A stretch of 64,000 bases of DNA from Gimesia aquarii (lineage in GTDB: Bacteria > Planctomycetota > Planctomycetia > Planctomycetales > Planctomycetaceae): NCBI RefSeq assembly GCF_007748195.1, contig NZ_CP037920.1, positions 4,539,800-4,603,799 of the forward strand, in the 5' to 3' direction. Made by a program: the position numbers and the translations under genes. The notes under the pieces are model-generated. The model worked only from the letters and a program-made list of their open reading frames with translations. It did no database searches and was not told where the DNA came from. Positions 44,665-54,736 of the stretch are shown here, piece by piece; the stretch's first letter is position 1, and every line of letters begins with the position of its first letter.

Positions 44665-46332
44665 TTAGCCATTGAGTCGTTTTTGAATTTCGGTCACGAC
44701 GTCATCAATGGGAACACGCACCTGTTCCAGTGTATCACGATCACGTAAGGTAACACAATTATCTTGTTCGGTATCACCATCCACAGTCAAGCAGAAAGGA
44801 GTTCCAATTTCATCCTGACGCCGATAACGGCGTCCAATCGCTCCTTGCTGATCATAAACGGCCTGAACCCCTGCAGATTTCAAACGTTGATAGATTGACG
44901 ACGCCACTTCCGGCATACCGGCTTTTTTGATTAAAGGAAACACCGCTGCTTTCACGGGAGCCAACTTGGGATGGAACCGCATCACCGTTCGAGTCTGCAT
45001 GTTGCCTTTTTCATCGGGTTGCTCGTCTTCGTAGTATGCTTCACAAAGAAACGCGAGTGTGGCGCGATCTGCACCTGCGGCGGGCTCAATCACATGCGGT
45101 GTAAATCGTTCTCGTGTCTGGTCATCAAAGTAAGTCAAATCCTTACCACTTCCTTTGTATTTGGGCTGACCATGTTCATTCTGCTCGACCACCAATTGAT
45201 CTCCTTCACGAACTAGTTTACCCTCCATGTGTGAACGCAAATCGAAATCGCCGCGATGGGCTACCCCTTCAAGTTCACCATATTCATTCTCCTCCATGAA
45301 AGGAAACGCATACTCAACATCGGCTGTACCGACAGAGTAGTGAGCGAGTTCCTCTTGTGTATGATCACGGAGAATCAAATTGTCTTCTGCAATGCCATGT
45401 TTGATATACCAGTTATAACGACGATCTCGCCAATACTTGTACCACTCAAATGACTCATCCGGATGACAGAAGAACTCCATTTCCATCTGCTCAAATTCAC
45501 GAGAGCGAAACGTGTAGTTGCGCGGCGTAATTTCATTGCGAAAACTTTTTCCGATCTGAGCAATTCCAAATGGAATTTTCACTCGTCCGCTATCAACCAC
45601 ATTTTTGAAATTCACAAACATTCCTTGCGCTGTCTCCGGACGCAGGAAGGCGGTTCCTTCTTCGCCAGACAATGCACCAATAATCGTTTTAAACATTAAG
45701 TTAAACTCACGTGGTTCAGTCAGTTCTCCACCAGTTTCGGGACAACGCGCTTCCAGTTTTCCAGTTGCTGGAATATCGGCATCCCTGAGCATCTTGCTGT
45801 ATTCCATCAGGTTACAGACAGATATTTGATGAGTTTCACTGACAGCAATCCCTTGCTCTTTTTCATACTCCGTAATTGCCTTTTCCAAACGTTTACGTTT
45901 CGTTTTTGAAAGACCTTCTTCTCCAATATCTGCCATATAAGTCTCACAGGCAACGGGAGAACTATCGGACGCATATGCGACGGCAACAGAAACATGATCG
46001 ACACGGAAACGCGCCTTGGATTCTTTCGAGTCGACCATAAAATCATGAAACAAATCAAAATGGCCGGAGCTTTTCCAGACACTGGGATGCATAATAATCG
46101 TCGTTTCGACACCGGTCATGGCAAAGGGCTTCGGAGCACCTGCGGGAGCAACCAATTCATTGTGCGTTGTAATCATGTCAGACCACCAGGCTTCTCTGAC
46201 ATTACGTTTGAGTTCAACTCCTAAGGGACCATAATCCCAGAAACCTTGAAGGCCACCATAAATTTCTGAAGACTGAAAAATGAATCCACGCCGTTTGCAC
46301 AACGCAACAATTTTCTCCATCTCTTTTTTCAT
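44665..46332 (-). CDS. glyS: Glycyl-tRNA synthetase, single-chain (alpha2) class II type
   Basis: A 555-residue cytoplasmic class II synthetase of the homodimeric archaeal/eukaryotic-like type, not the alpha/beta tetrameric type of most Proteobacteria. Motif 1 is in the region starting GGLQGFWDYGPLGVELKRNV. Motif 2 is FRNEITPRNYTFRSREFEQMEMEFF. Motif 3 lies in GADRATLAFL. The C-terminal anticodon-binding domain starts about 440 (LAPVKAAVFPLIKK). It charges tRNA-Gly; one of its substrates is encoded 2 kb away. It is the first gene of the FAD-oxidoreductase side with only a 53-base gap, but a functional link is unlikely. Confidence 0.96.
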   Translation of the reverse strand: MKKEMEKIVALCKRRGFIFQSSEIYGGLQGFWDYGPLGVELKRNVREAWWSDMITTHNELVAPAGAPKPFAMTGVETTIIMHPSVWKSSGHFDLFHDFMVDSKESKARFRVDHVSVAVAYASDSSPVACETYMADIGEEGLSKTKRKRLEKAITEYEKEQGIAVSETHQISVCNLMEYSKMLRDADIPATGKLEARCPETGGELTEPREFNLMFKTIIGALSGEEGTAFLRPETAQGMFVNFKNVVDSGRVKIPFGIAQIGKSFRNEITPRNYTFRSREFEQMEMEFFCHPDESFEWYKYWRDRRYNWYIKHGIAEDNLILRDHTQEELAHYSVGTADVEYAFPFMEENEYGELEGVAHRGDFDLRSHMEGKLVREGDQLVVEQNEHGQPKYKGSGKDLTYFDDQTRERFTPHVIEPAAGADRATLAFLCEAYYEDEQPDEKGNMQTRTVMRFHPKLAPVKAAVFPLIKKAGMPEVASSIYQRLKSAGVQAVYDQQGAIGRRYRRQDEIGTPFCLTVDGDTEQDNCVTLRDRDTLEQVRVPIDDVVTEIQKRLNG

Positions 46333-46420
46333 TGAATTGGTCTTTCAATCTTATCTTTCAAAGATACTCTATAGTGAGAATTAATCTTTAGTAGAAGCAT
46401 AATGGTACTCATACATTCAA

Positions 46421-47170
46421 CTACAATGTAATTTTTCCTGATGCCTGCTTAAATTCAGGGACAGCAGAAATGAGACCACGTTGCGAACATAGTTGAATAT
46501 CCGTTTCAAAGCCACGTTGAATCAAGTTTCGGCCTCCGATACTGGCACGCATCGCTGATAAAATCCCATCTTCCTTTGATGTCTGTAAGCGATAGTAGTC
46601 TGCCACAATGCGAGTCGAATCATCCAAAGCCAATGCCTGATCAGAGAGATTCTGAAGTTCCACGGCAATCGCCCCTGCGCATAAACAGTCCTCTCCTGTC
46701 ACGCTGCCATCAGTCCCAGCACAAACAAGACAGATAATACCATCTAAGTTACTCAGCTCTTTAACAAGGGCATCCAGGTTTAGAAATGAACCGATCAAGA
46801 TCCGCTTTGCCTGAAAAGCTCGTTTCAGAGCTCTTGTTCCATTACTGGTTGTAAAAACAATACTTTTCCCATCAACAATTTCAGCTGGATAACGGGCAGG
46901 GGAGTTATCCAGATCAAATCCCTCGATCATCACTCCCAATCGCTCTCCCCCCAGTAAAACCTGAGCTCCTTCTGATTTCCTCAGTCTTTCAGCAACCAGA
47001 TGCGCTTCTTCAACTTCCTGGCAGGGAACCACTGATTTTGCACCTGAATTTAAGGCATATGCAATCGTGGAAGAAGCACGCAAGATATCCAAAATCACCG
47101 CAACACTTCCTGAAAACTCATCAGGTTGTGACAACAATGGTAATAAACAGGTTCGAATCTCAGTTGGCAT
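46421..47170 (-). CDS. comB: 2-phosphosulfolactate phosphatase (ComB) family protein
   Basis: A 249-residue cytoplasmic protein of the ComB family, known from coenzyme M biosynthesis in methanogens (hydrolysis of 2-phosphosulfolactate) but common in bacteria with no coenzyme M pathway. Recognisable segments are VILDILRASSTIAYAL, LLGGERLGVMIEGFDLDNSP, IVFTTSNGTRAL and CAGTDGSVTGEDCLCAGAI. The motifs look complete. Whether it acts on phosphosulfolactate here (for example in sulfonate metabolism) or another phosphoester is open. It lies on the same strand between purD and glyS with short gaps, possibly one transcription unit. Confidence 0.88.
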   Translation of the reverse strand: MPTEIRTCLLPLLSQPDEFSGSVAVILDILRASSTIAYALNSGAKSVVPCQEVEEAHLVAERLRKSEGAQVLLGGERLGVMIEGFDLDNSPARYPAEIVDGKSIVFTTSNGTRALKRAFQAKRILIGSFLNLDALVKELSNLDGIICLVCAGTDGSVTGEDCLCAGAIAVELQNLSDQALALDDSTRIVADYYRLQTSKEDGILSAMRASIGGRNLIQRGFETDIQLCSQRGLISAVPEFKQASGKITL

Positions 47171-47216
47171 GGCTTATTAACAACAGCAATCAATTATGAG
47201 TTGAGAAGTAAAGAAT

Positions 47217-48488
47217 TCAACGTGCTTTGTCTGAAATATCTTTTCGACACCAGGCACCATCCCATCTGATACATTTGACCGCCTGATAGGCTTTCAGTTT
47301 CGCCTCGCCGATGGTTTCTCCAATGGCAGTCACTCCCAAAACTCGGCCACCATCTGTGACGACCTGACCTTCTTGCATTGTTGTTCCCGCATGAAAAACT
47401 TTGGTATCCGATAACTGTGCTGCTTCATCCAAACCCCGAATCACTTTTCCTTTTTCGTAGTCACCGGGATAACCTTCTGAAGCCATAACCACGCAGACTG
47501 TCGGACGTTCATCCCATTCCAGCGGATCGATACTTTCAAGCCGCTCTTCTGCTGCAGCTAGTAAAAGTTCTCCCAGATCGGTCTTGAGTCGCATCAGCAC
47601 GGGCTGCGCTTCTGGATCACCAAAGCGAACATTAAATTCGAGAACTTTCGGTCCTTGATTTGTAATCATCAAACCCGCATAGAGTATCCCGTTAAAAGCA
47701 CGGTCTTCAATTTTCATTACGTTCACCATAGGAACCAGAATCTTTTCAATGATCTCGTCCATCATTGATTCTGTCACCAATGGCGCTGGACTATAGGCTC
47801 CCATTCCACCGGTATTGGGACCTTTATCACCATCATGAGCCGCCTTGTGATCCTGTGATGTCTCTAAAGGGATAATGGTGGAACCACTCACAATTGCCAG
47901 AATACTGACTTCCTGACCAATCAATTTTTCTTCAATAATGATTGTGTTACCAGCATCTCCAAATTCCTTGATTCTCATCAAAGACTTGATCGCATCAAGG
48001 GCTTCCTGTTTAGTATCGCAAAGTATAACTCCCTTACCGGCTGCCAAACCATCTGCCTTGATCACTAATGGCTGCTCTTCACGATCTTCCAGATAAGCCT
48101 CGGCTGCTTCAAAGTTGAAAAAAGTTTCTGACTTTGCCGTTGGAACATTGGCTTTCCACATCATCTGCTTCGCAAATGACTTGCTGCCTTCCAGTTCTGC
48201 TGCTGCTTTCGAGGGACCAAATACAGCAACTCCCGCCTCACGTAATGCATCCGCCATGCCTTCCACTAGAGGTACCTCAGGTCCAACAACAGCCAACCGA
48301 ATCGACTCTTCTTTAGCAAACGATACCATCCTGGGTATATCCGAGACATTAATAGCAACGTTTGTCGCTTCTGACTGTGTTCCGGCATTTCCCGGCGCAC
48401 AAAAAACCTGACTGACACTCTCAGACTGAGCCAGTTTCCAAGCCAGAGCATGCTCACGGCCCCCCTGACCAATCACTAAAACTTTCAT
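47217..48488 (-). CDS. purD: Phosphoribosylamine-glycine ligase
   Basis: GARS, step 2 of de novo purine synthesis: joins glycine to 5-phosphoribosylamine using ATP. The length of 423 residues is standard. The N-domain is MKVLVIGQGGREHALAWKLA, the ATP-grasp domain includes PLVIKADGLAAGKGVILC, the central conserved GPNTGGMGAYSPAPL follows, and VLEFNVRFGDPEAQPVL carries the metal ligands. Everything expected is present. It is followed 46 bases later by the ComB-family gene on the same strand. Confidence 0.97.
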   Translation of the reverse strand: MKVLVIGQGGREHALAWKLAQSESVSQVFCAPGNAGTQSEATNVAINVSDIPRMVSFAKEESIRLAVVGPEVPLVEGMADALREAGVAVFGPSKAAAELEGSKSFAKQMMWKANVPTAKSETFFNFEAAEAYLEDREEQPLVIKADGLAAGKGVILCDTKQEALDAIKSLMRIKEFGDAGNTIIIEEKLIGQEVSILAIVSGSTIIPLETSQDHKAAHDGDKGPNTGGMGAYSPAPLVTESMMDEIIEKILVPMVNVMKIEDRAFNGILYAGLMITNQGPKVLEFNVRFGDPEAQPVLMRLKTDLGELLLAAAEERLESIDPLEWDERPTVCVVMASEGYPGDYEKGKVIRGLDEAAQLSDTKVFHAGTTMQEGQVVTDGGRVLGVTAIGETIGEAKLKAYQAVKCIRWDGAWCRKDISDKAR

Positions 48489-48978
48489 TGTTTATGTTAC
48501 CTACGCGCAATTAATCTTTGAAAAAATAGGAACATTTCAATTCAAAGAATTGTTCATTCCGACTGAAGTGGAGTATATCAGCACTGTTTTCCACCTAGTA
48601 GCATGGCTCACTGAATTTTGTATTTTGATGCTAAAAAGCTGATTTATCGCTATAGATGAGAACTATAGAACATGAATTCAGATCCAGATTCGATCAACCA
48701 TCAACTAATATAAACGGAATCTGCTCAACGATTGGACGAAACCAACATTAGACCATATAATACTCCGTTCAAAGAACGTTCATGGCAAAGATGGCATGAA
48801 TTTCAAAATCTACACAGTCTGAACCATACTTCTCTTCCGGCTGTCGTACAAAAATGAGCACAGGCTGTAATCGTTGGCTCTGAATAATCATTTTCATCGT
48901 AACATCCGCCTGTAGCAGTTGACTTAAAATCAATCTCTTAAAAGACTTTTATCCTTTTAGCTGTCTGGAGAATTTAAA
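48489..48978. other. 490-base divergent intergenic region (purD / asd)
   Basis: AT-rich, with no gene, tRNA or clear terminator recognised. It must hold the promoters of purD and asd; I could not fix convincing -35/-10 pairs. Confidence 0.4.
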
Positions 48979-49992
48979 GTGTTTGATACTGTCGCCATTC
49001 TTGGTGCCACGGGTGCCGTTGGGCATATTATGCGAAAACTGCTGGAAGATCGTAAATTTCAAGCAAATCAATTTCGGTTCCTGGCATCAGCGCGATCTGC
49101 CGGTAAAACTCTAGAATTCCAAGGGAAAACCTATACCCTTGAAGAATTAACTAAAGATTCCTTTGAGGGAGTTGAACTGGTGATTTCGTCTACTCCCGAC
49201 GACACTGCAGCTGAGTTCCTACCATCGGCAATTGAAGCGGGCGCGATTGTGATTGACGAGTCAGGCTACTGGCGAATGAAACCTGAAGTGGCACTTGTCA
49301 TTCCTGAAATCAACCCAGAAGCAGCTTTGGAAGCAAAAGGCATCATTGCCAGCCCTAACTGTTCAACAACTCAGATGGTCATGGCCTTAAAACCTCTCCA
49401 CGACGCGTCTCCCGTTCGAAGGGTGATAGTCAGCACTTATCAAGCGACCAGTGGAGCAGGAGTCGTTGGCACCAGCGATCTTATGGAAGGTTCGCGCGCA
49501 TTCTTAGACGGTGAAGACCATGAGTATCAAGCCTTTCAACACCCGATTGCCTTTAACGCCATTCCTCAAATCGGTAGTGAAAAAGAAGCGGGATACACCA
49601 GCGAAGAAATGAAAATGGTGTATGAAACCCGTAAAATTCTCGGAGATGACACAATACTAATCAATCCGACTTGCGTTCGCATTCCGGTTGCTAACTGTCA
49701 CAGTGAAACAATCACGGTCGAAACAGAGCGTTCTATTTCTCCTGAAGAAGCACACCAGCTATTCGAAGAATTCCCTGGAATTACGGTGGTAGATGACCTG
49801 AAGAATTTCTCGTATCCGCTTCCCTCCACCTGTGATGGCAGTGATGAAGTCTTCATTGGTCGCATCCGCCGTGATATCTCTTCTCCGAATGGACTCAGCT
49901 TCTGGTGTGTAAGTGACAATCTGCGTAAAGGTGCTGCCACAAATGCTGTCCAGATTGCAGAGTTGCTCGCAAAACATCGAGCCTGCACTTAA
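48979..49992 (+). CDS. asd: Aspartate-semialdehyde dehydrogenase
   Basis: Reduces beta-aspartyl phosphate to aspartate semialdehyde, the branch point to lysine/diaminopimelate, threonine and methionine. It has 337 residues, normal for the family. The NADP fold starts VAILGATGAVGHIM. The catalytic cysteine is Cys128 in ASPNCSTTQ, and the substrate-binding RIPV and the terminal GAATNAVQIAE motif are present. These features separate it from ArgC. The start is GTG. It lies 99 bases upstream of lysA on the same strand, so two steps of the diaminopimelate/lysine route are clustered. Confidence 0.95.
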   Translation: MFDTVAILGATGAVGHIMRKLLEDRKFQANQFRFLASARSAGKTLEFQGKTYTLEELTKDSFEGVELVISSTPDDTAAEFLPSAIEAGAIVIDESGYWRMKPEVALVIPEINPEAALEAKGIIASPNCSTTQMVMALKPLHDASPVRRVIVSTYQATSGAGVVGTSDLMEGSRAFLDGEDHEYQAFQHPIAFNAIPQIGSEKEAGYTSEEMKMVYETRKILGDDTILINPTCVRIPVANCHSETITVETERSISPEEAHQLFEEFPGITVVDDLKNFSYPLPSTCDGSDEVFIGRIRRDISSPNGLSFWCVSDNLRKGAATNAVQIAELLAKHRACT

Positions 49993-50091
49993 GGAACGAA
50001 ACGCCACTTCATGTTCCCAACAGGTACAGTCATTTTCTGACTTCATTTGCTCTGCTTAGTTTTTTTAAGTTAACTCCCTAAAGGCAACACA

Positions 50092-51363
50092 ATGAATACG
50101 TTTCATTATCAGAACGGTGAGCTCTTCTGCGAAAATGTTCCCGTCACCAGATTGGCCGAAGAATTTGGTACACCGCTTTGGATCTATTCAAAATCAGCTT
50201 TTCTCAGCCGTCTGAAGGAAATTCAGGATGCTTTTGCAGAGGTCGATCCTGTCATCTGTTATTCCGTCAAGGCTAACGGAAATCTGAGCATTTTAAAAAC
50301 GATGAATGATGCCGGCAGTAGTTTCGATGTGGTTTCAGGAGGGGAACTGTTCCGTGTCCAACAAGCAGGTGCCGATACATCACGTGTTGTGTTCGCAGGC
50401 GTTGGAAAAACCGATGAAGAAATCCGCCAGGCTTTAAAAGCCGATATTCTGATGTTTGATGTAGAAAGTGAGGCCGAACTCGACGCCATTGCCACAATTG
50501 CAGAGGAACTCGGCTGCATCGGTCGAGTCGCATTACGTCTAAACCCTGATATCGATGCTAAAACTCACCGTAAAACTACCACTGGGAAAAAGGGCAATAA
50601 ATTTGGGATGGACATCGAACGAGCCACAGAGCTGGCCGACAAAGTCCTGAATGATGACCGACTGGAACTTACAGGAATTCATATGCATCTTGGATCTCCG
50701 ATTCTTTCAACTGATCCTTATGCCAAAGCGGTCAAGAAAGGCGCTGAAGTCATTGCCCAGCTCCGTGAAAAGGGACATAAAACCAACTGGTTGAATCTGG
50801 GAGGTGGATTTGGAATCAGCTATAAAACCAATGAAGGACCTTCGGCTCAGACATATGCTGATGTCATCGTTCCTACAATCAAAGAAATCGGATGCCGCCT
50901 GGCTTTGGAACCTGGACGTTTTATTGCAGGAAACTCGGGTGTTTTAATCAGCCAGATTGTCTTCACCAAACGGGAAGGGGGTAAACTCTTTTACATACAG
51001 GATGGGGGCATGACAGATTTGATTCGTCCCGCTATGTACGACTCTTATCACCGAGTCTGGCCAGTGAAGTCTGCGATTCCCATGCCTCTCGACTGTGAAG
51101 GGGAAATTGCAGGCTGTGAACCCGCTGACGTTGTTGGTCCGGTCTGTGAATCTTGTGACTATTTCGCGAAAGACCGTTATCTTCCTCCGATGCAACGTGC
51201 TGACTATCTTTGCACATTCAGCGCAGGAGCCTATGGATCAGTGATGAGTAGTAATTACAACGCTCGGCCCCGCAGTGTCGAAATATTGGTAGATGGGAGT
51301 GACTACCAGGTGATTCGCCGACGGGAAACATACGAGGAACTCATCGCTTTAGAGCAAGTATAG
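50092..51363 (+). CDS. lysA: Diaminopimelate decarboxylase
   Basis: PLP enzyme for the last step of lysine synthesis (meso-diaminopimelate to lysine). It has 423 residues. The PLP lysine is Lys60 in [27 protein letters not shown] and [11 protein letters not shown] form the barrel's phosphate-binding part. The second-domain catalytic cysteine is in [11 protein letters not shown], and the closing [14 protein letters not shown] is typical. Its presence with asd shows a diaminopimelate pathway, consistent with a peptidoglycan-containing planctomycete. Confidence 0.96.
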   Translation: MNTFHYQNGELFCENVPVTRLAEEFGTPLWIYSKSAFLSRLKEIQDAFAEVDPVICYSVKANGNLSILKTMNDAGSSFDVVSGGELFRVQQAGADTSRVVFAGVGKTDEEIRQALKADILMFDVESEAELDAIATIAEELGCIGRVALRLNPDIDAKTHRKTTTGKKGNKFGMDIERATELADKVLNDDRLELTGIHMHLGSPILSTDPYAKAVKKGAEVIAQLREKGHKTNWLNLGGGFGISYKTNEGPSAQTYADVIVPTIKEIGCRLALEPGRFIAGNSGVLISQIVFTKREGGKLFYIQDGGMTDLIRPAMYDSYHRVWPVKSAIPMPLDCEGEIAGCEPADVVGPVCESCDYFAKDRYLPPMQRADYLCTFSAGAYGSVMSSNYNARPRSVEILVDGSDYQVIRRRETYEELIALEQV

Positions 51364-51785
51364 CTGAGAAATCAATGAATCCAGACTGCTCGATACTATG
51401 TTCATAAGACCAGTTGCCGACGGTCGGGTTGTATCAATTATCGGGTTCCTGCGATCTCTAATGTGATGGCAACAGGAAAGATACGGTTACTCGCTATCTT
51501 CGATTGAACCGTTATCGCCGTTAGAAACGATGATAATTGATACAGAAGCTTCTACAGAGAGTATGTCCATTCGGATACCTTGAGTTGTAATTCTAAAAGA
51601 CTTGAACTGAAACAACCGAATTGTGTTGTTTTGGGAAAGGTAGTAAGAATAGTATATACAATCTGTTTACATCAATTTTCATTGAATGATCCCCTATCTG
51701 TCAGGTAGATGAGATATAAGTCTGGTCCACCTTCAGTTAGTCCGAAATTAATAGCCGGCAACCAAGACGACACGGAGTCGACTGA
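51364..51785. other. 422-base intergenic region with an inverted-repeat element
   Basis: No gene recognised. It contains the 115-bp inverted-repeat element listed next, a palindrome CCGAC-G-GTCGG near 51416, and AGAAGCTTCT immediately after the element. Confidence 0.45.
51430..51544. repeat. 115-bp element bounded by perfect 13-bp inverted repeats
   Basis: TGTATCAATTATC (51430-51442) and its exact reverse complement GATAATTGATACA (51532-51544). An inner inverted pair ACGGTT/AACCGT is at 51483-51512. It could fold as one branched RNA downstream of lysA or be a MITE-like remnant. No target-site duplication is evident. Confidence 0.6.
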
Positions 51786-54029
51786 ATGTCTTTAAAAAAT
51801 CGGATCCTGGCAACTTTTGCTCTGGCGTTCCTCTGCGCCTTGAGTGCATTAACGCGTGCCTGGACACAAGATAAAGTACCTCCCCAAAATCAGGATCCGG
51901 ATTCCAATTTCAACTTAACCGCTGATGACTTGCTGCTTACTAAACCCGAAACCCCCGAGCAACTCATGCGGGCCGTCGTTCAACTCACAGACCTCGGTCA
52001 AGCAACTTCTGCGAAGCCGTATCTTAAACAGTTGATGAAAGCAGACATCGATAATGAAACGGTGTTGATGCTACGAGATAAATATGGCCCGGCTGCATTC
52101 ATTGCTTTGGCGAACAATAAAACATTACAACCTGAATCAACTGAGCTGCTCAAAAAGATGGAAGTGGCTTTTCGTGCTTATGCCACTGACCCTGCCCGTA
52201 TTGACGGGTTAATCAATGACCTCACAGGCTCACCAACAGATCGCGCCATTGCGATCATTGAATTGAAATCAGCAGGTGCTATTGTTGCGTCTCCGATCTT
52301 GAAGCGATTGGGGAAAAGCGAAGATCCGACCACCAAGGATGAATTGGCATTTGCGCTGTCGCAATTAGGTTCACCCGTAGTTCAACCATTAATCGCCGCT
52401 CTACGTTCTCCCAATCTCAATATCCGTAAAGTAGCCACTGATGTGCTTGGAGATATTGGTGATCCAGCTGCAATCCTTTATCTCTGGAATCCGGCTTTTT
52501 CGCAAAGTCAACCTAAAAGTATTCAAATCTCCGCCCGCATTGCATTGGCAAAACTACTTGGAAAAGATCCTCGTAAGACAGAAGAGCTTAACCGACATGG
52601 TGCACAACTGGAATTGAAAAAGGCTGCCATTCGCTTATACCAAACCTATAATGATCAGTCAGAGAATCAAAAAGTCTGGGTCTGGGATTCCAAACAAGAG
52701 ACAGTCGTACAAAAAGAGATTCCTGCAGAAGAAACAAATTTAACTCTAGGTCTGCGTTTTGCCAAAGAAGCTTTGGAAATGTCTCCCGACCGCGAAGACG
52801 TACAGACACTCTATTTAGCAATGGCGCTCGCGATGGACGCCTATAGTGTTGGTTGGAATAACCCGCTTCCACAAGGCAAGGGGACTGCATTCAATTTAGC
52901 CCTGCTATCGGGACCTAAAGCTGTCAGCCAGGTCCTTGCTTTAGCAATGAAAAACGGACACACTCCCAGTGCCATTGCCGCTCTTAAAGCATTAGGTCAG
53001 ATCGGTTCACGCACTCTTCTTTATGAAAAACTGGATAAGCATTCTTCGGTCATTGCTGCTTTGAACTATCCTGATCGTCGAGTCCAATTTGCCGCTGCAA
53101 CAGCAATCATGCAACTTGATCCAACCAAAACGTTTCCAGGCGCTACACGGGTGATCGCCATTCTCACGCGAGCCTTACGCGGAGAAGGTTCACAATCAGC
53201 AATTGTAATTGATTCCAGCGTGCCACGCGCTCAATCTATGGCTGGTACCTTTAATGAACTTGGATATAACACTCAACCTTATCAGACAGGAAAAGCAGGA
53301 TTTAAAGCAGCCACAAGTCGCATGGATATCGAATTCATTGCTCTGGAAGCCAATATTGCACGTTGGGGACTTTCTCAAACGATTGCCAATCTGCGAGCTG
53401 ATTCCCGAACAGCAAATATACCGATAATCATCTACGGCCCACTTCGCCTGAAGAACAAAATAGAATATTCAATCCGACGTTATCCTTTGGTTCATTACAT
53501 TGTCGAATCGAATGATTCTAAAGATGTAGGAAATCAAATCAGACCTTTTTTGAGTAGCTTGAAAACTCCAGAGTTGACCGGAGACATCCGGACTGAATAC
53601 CGAAAGGCTGCGCTTTATTGGCTCTCTCACATCGCATCCAGTCAACGCACCAACATTTATGACCTGGAACCAGCTGAAAAACCCTTATTGCAATTAGTAC
53701 CTGACCGAGACTTGGCATCGAATGCACTGATTACCCTTGGAGGCATCCCAACACGCTCTGCTCAGGCAGACCTGGTGAAAGTCATTGTAAATAATGTAAT
53801 CAAAGCCGATGTCAAAGAAATTGCCGCTCTGCAACTTGCTTTTCATATTCAGAAATACGGATTGCTGGTTGATTCCATGCAGGTTGCTGAAATCCAAAAA
53901 GCATATCAGGCAGCACAAGATCCAGATTTGAACACCGCACTGGCTTCGGTTTTAGGCACACTTCAGCCTGATAATAAAATCGTTGGAGAACGACTACAAA
54001 AGTTTCAACCAGAGAAAAACACCCCTTAA
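51786..54029 (+). CDS. Secreted HEAT-repeat protein with degenerate receiver domain
   Basis: A 747-residue exported protein. The signal peptide is at about 5-26 (ILATFALAFLCALSALTRA). HEAT-like helical repeats occupy about 60-460, with units such as AFALSQLGSPVVQPLIAAL and NIRKVATDVLGDIGDPAAI. A response-regulator receiver-like fold lies at about 465-595. Its strand 1 is AIVIDSSVPRAQ, strand 3 is EFIALEANIARWG and the following helix-strand LRADSRTANIPIIIYG is unmistakably receiver-like. The phospho-acceptor Asp is replaced by Glu521, and the conserved C-terminal Lys is missing. A further helical region ends the protein. A receiver fold outside the cytoplasm cannot be an ordinary phosphorelay target, so a protein-interaction role is more likely. 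Confidence 0.82.
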   Translation: MSLKNRILATFALAFLCALSALTRAWTQDKVPPQNQDPDSNFNLTADDLLLTKPETPEQLMRAVVQLTDLGQATSAKPYLKQLMKADIDNETVLMLRDKYGPAAFIALANNKTLQPESTELLKKMEVAFRAYATDPARIDGLINDLTGSPTDRAIAIIELKSAGAIVASPILKRLGKSEDPTTKDELAFALSQLGSPVVQPLIAALRSPNLNIRKVATDVLGDIGDPAAILYLWNPAFSQSQPKSIQISARIALAKLLGKDPRKTEELNRHGAQLELKKAAIRLYQTYNDQSENQKVWVWDSKQETVVQKEIPAEETNLTLGLRFAKEALEMSPDREDVQTLYLAMALAMDAYSVGWNNPLPQGKGTAFNLALLSGPKAVSQVLALAMKNGHTPSAIAALKALGQIGSRTLLYEKLDKHSSVIAALNYPDRRVQFAAATAIMQLDPTKTFPGATRVIAILTRALRGEGSQSAIVIDSSVPRAQSMAGTFNELGYNTQPYQTGKAGFKAATSRMDIEFIALEANIARWGLSQTIANLRADSRTANIPIIIYGPLRLKNKIEYSIRRYPLVHYIVESNDSKDVGNQIRPFLSSLKTPELTGDIRTEYRKAALYWLSHIASSQRTNIYDLEPAEKPLLQLVPDRDLASNALITLGGIPTRSAQADLVKVIVNNVIKADVKEIAALQLAFHIQKYGLLVDSMQVAEIQKAYQAAQDPDLNTALASVLGTLQPDNKIVGERLQKFQPEKNTP

Positions 54030-54046
54030 TCAATTTTGATTAGGTT

Positions 54047-54673
54047 CTAAGATTCTGATTGAGAACTTTCATTTGCTTCAGGAATTGCCTTTGCAGGTTT
54101 AATCAACGCTGCAATCACCAACCCTCCAATGATCCAGGTCAAGAGTAAGTCCAGCATCATCGCTCGGGTAAAATCGGTTGGATAATACATCCAGTTCTTC
54201 AAATTGAGAAAAGAAACAATCGCCGCAAATACACCGATTAAAGCGACAAATCGAAATCTCTGAAAGTAAGTCATCCTAGCCCCGTTTTTAATCGCCATTG
54301 ATAATAAAGTCGCTGCAATAAAACTGGACAACATATTGATTAATAGGCCTGCGATCATCATTTGCGGTGGCATCGGAGGCATGCCCTCTGCTTTATAAAT
54401 CACTGAAAATATGGGTCCCTCCTGATGTTTCTTCTCGAACTCCTGCATCATCGCATCCATTTCAGGTCCGGGTCCAGAAGGACTCTCTGGATATGCAGGA
54501 TACAGGTAATAGCCATCTTCCAGATTCTGCTTCTTGAGCACATCGATCACTGCTTGTGCATTGGGTAAGGGTCTTAATGTTCCATCATGAATGGGTAAAA
54601 CCATCCAGGACAACATGCCCCAAACAAATAGAATAATTCCGGACAGTATAGAAGCTAAAATGATTTTACCCAT
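54047..54673 (-). CDS. Hypothetical membrane protein with four predicted helices
   Basis: A 208-residue inner-membrane protein. Hydrophobic helices lie near 5-26, 107-127, 140-158 and 170-192, and an extracytoplasmic loop of about 80 residues lies between the first two. The loop has a Pro/Met-rich end (MPPMPPQMM). Small-membrane-protein homologues in planctomycetes are unnamed. It converges with the HEAT/receiver gene and lies just beyond the terminator of the TlpA-like gene. Function unknown. Confidence 0.7.
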   Translation of the reverse strand: MGKIILASILSGIILFVWGMLSWMVLPIHDGTLRPLPNAQAVIDVLKKQNLEDGYYLYPAYPESPSGPGPEMDAMMQEFEKKHQEGPIFSVIYKAEGMPPMPPQMMIAGLLINMLSSFIAATLLSMAIKNGARMTYFQRFRFVALIGVFAAIVSFLNLKNWMYYPTDFTRAMMLDLLLTWIIGGLVIAALIKPAKAIPEANESSQSES

Positions 54674-54736
54674 TAGATTGTCCCTTTGCAGAAGTAAAAG
54701 AGCTCAATGGAACGTGAACTGATAACACCATAATAA

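Noticed and set aside
48489..48978. Purine riboswitch in the purD upstream region
   Set aside because: No conserved purine-aptamer core or matching stem arrangement was visible.
48979..49992. ArgC instead of Asd
   Set aside because: ASPNCSTTQ and the terminal GAATNAVQIAE are Asd signatures, and lysA follows directly.
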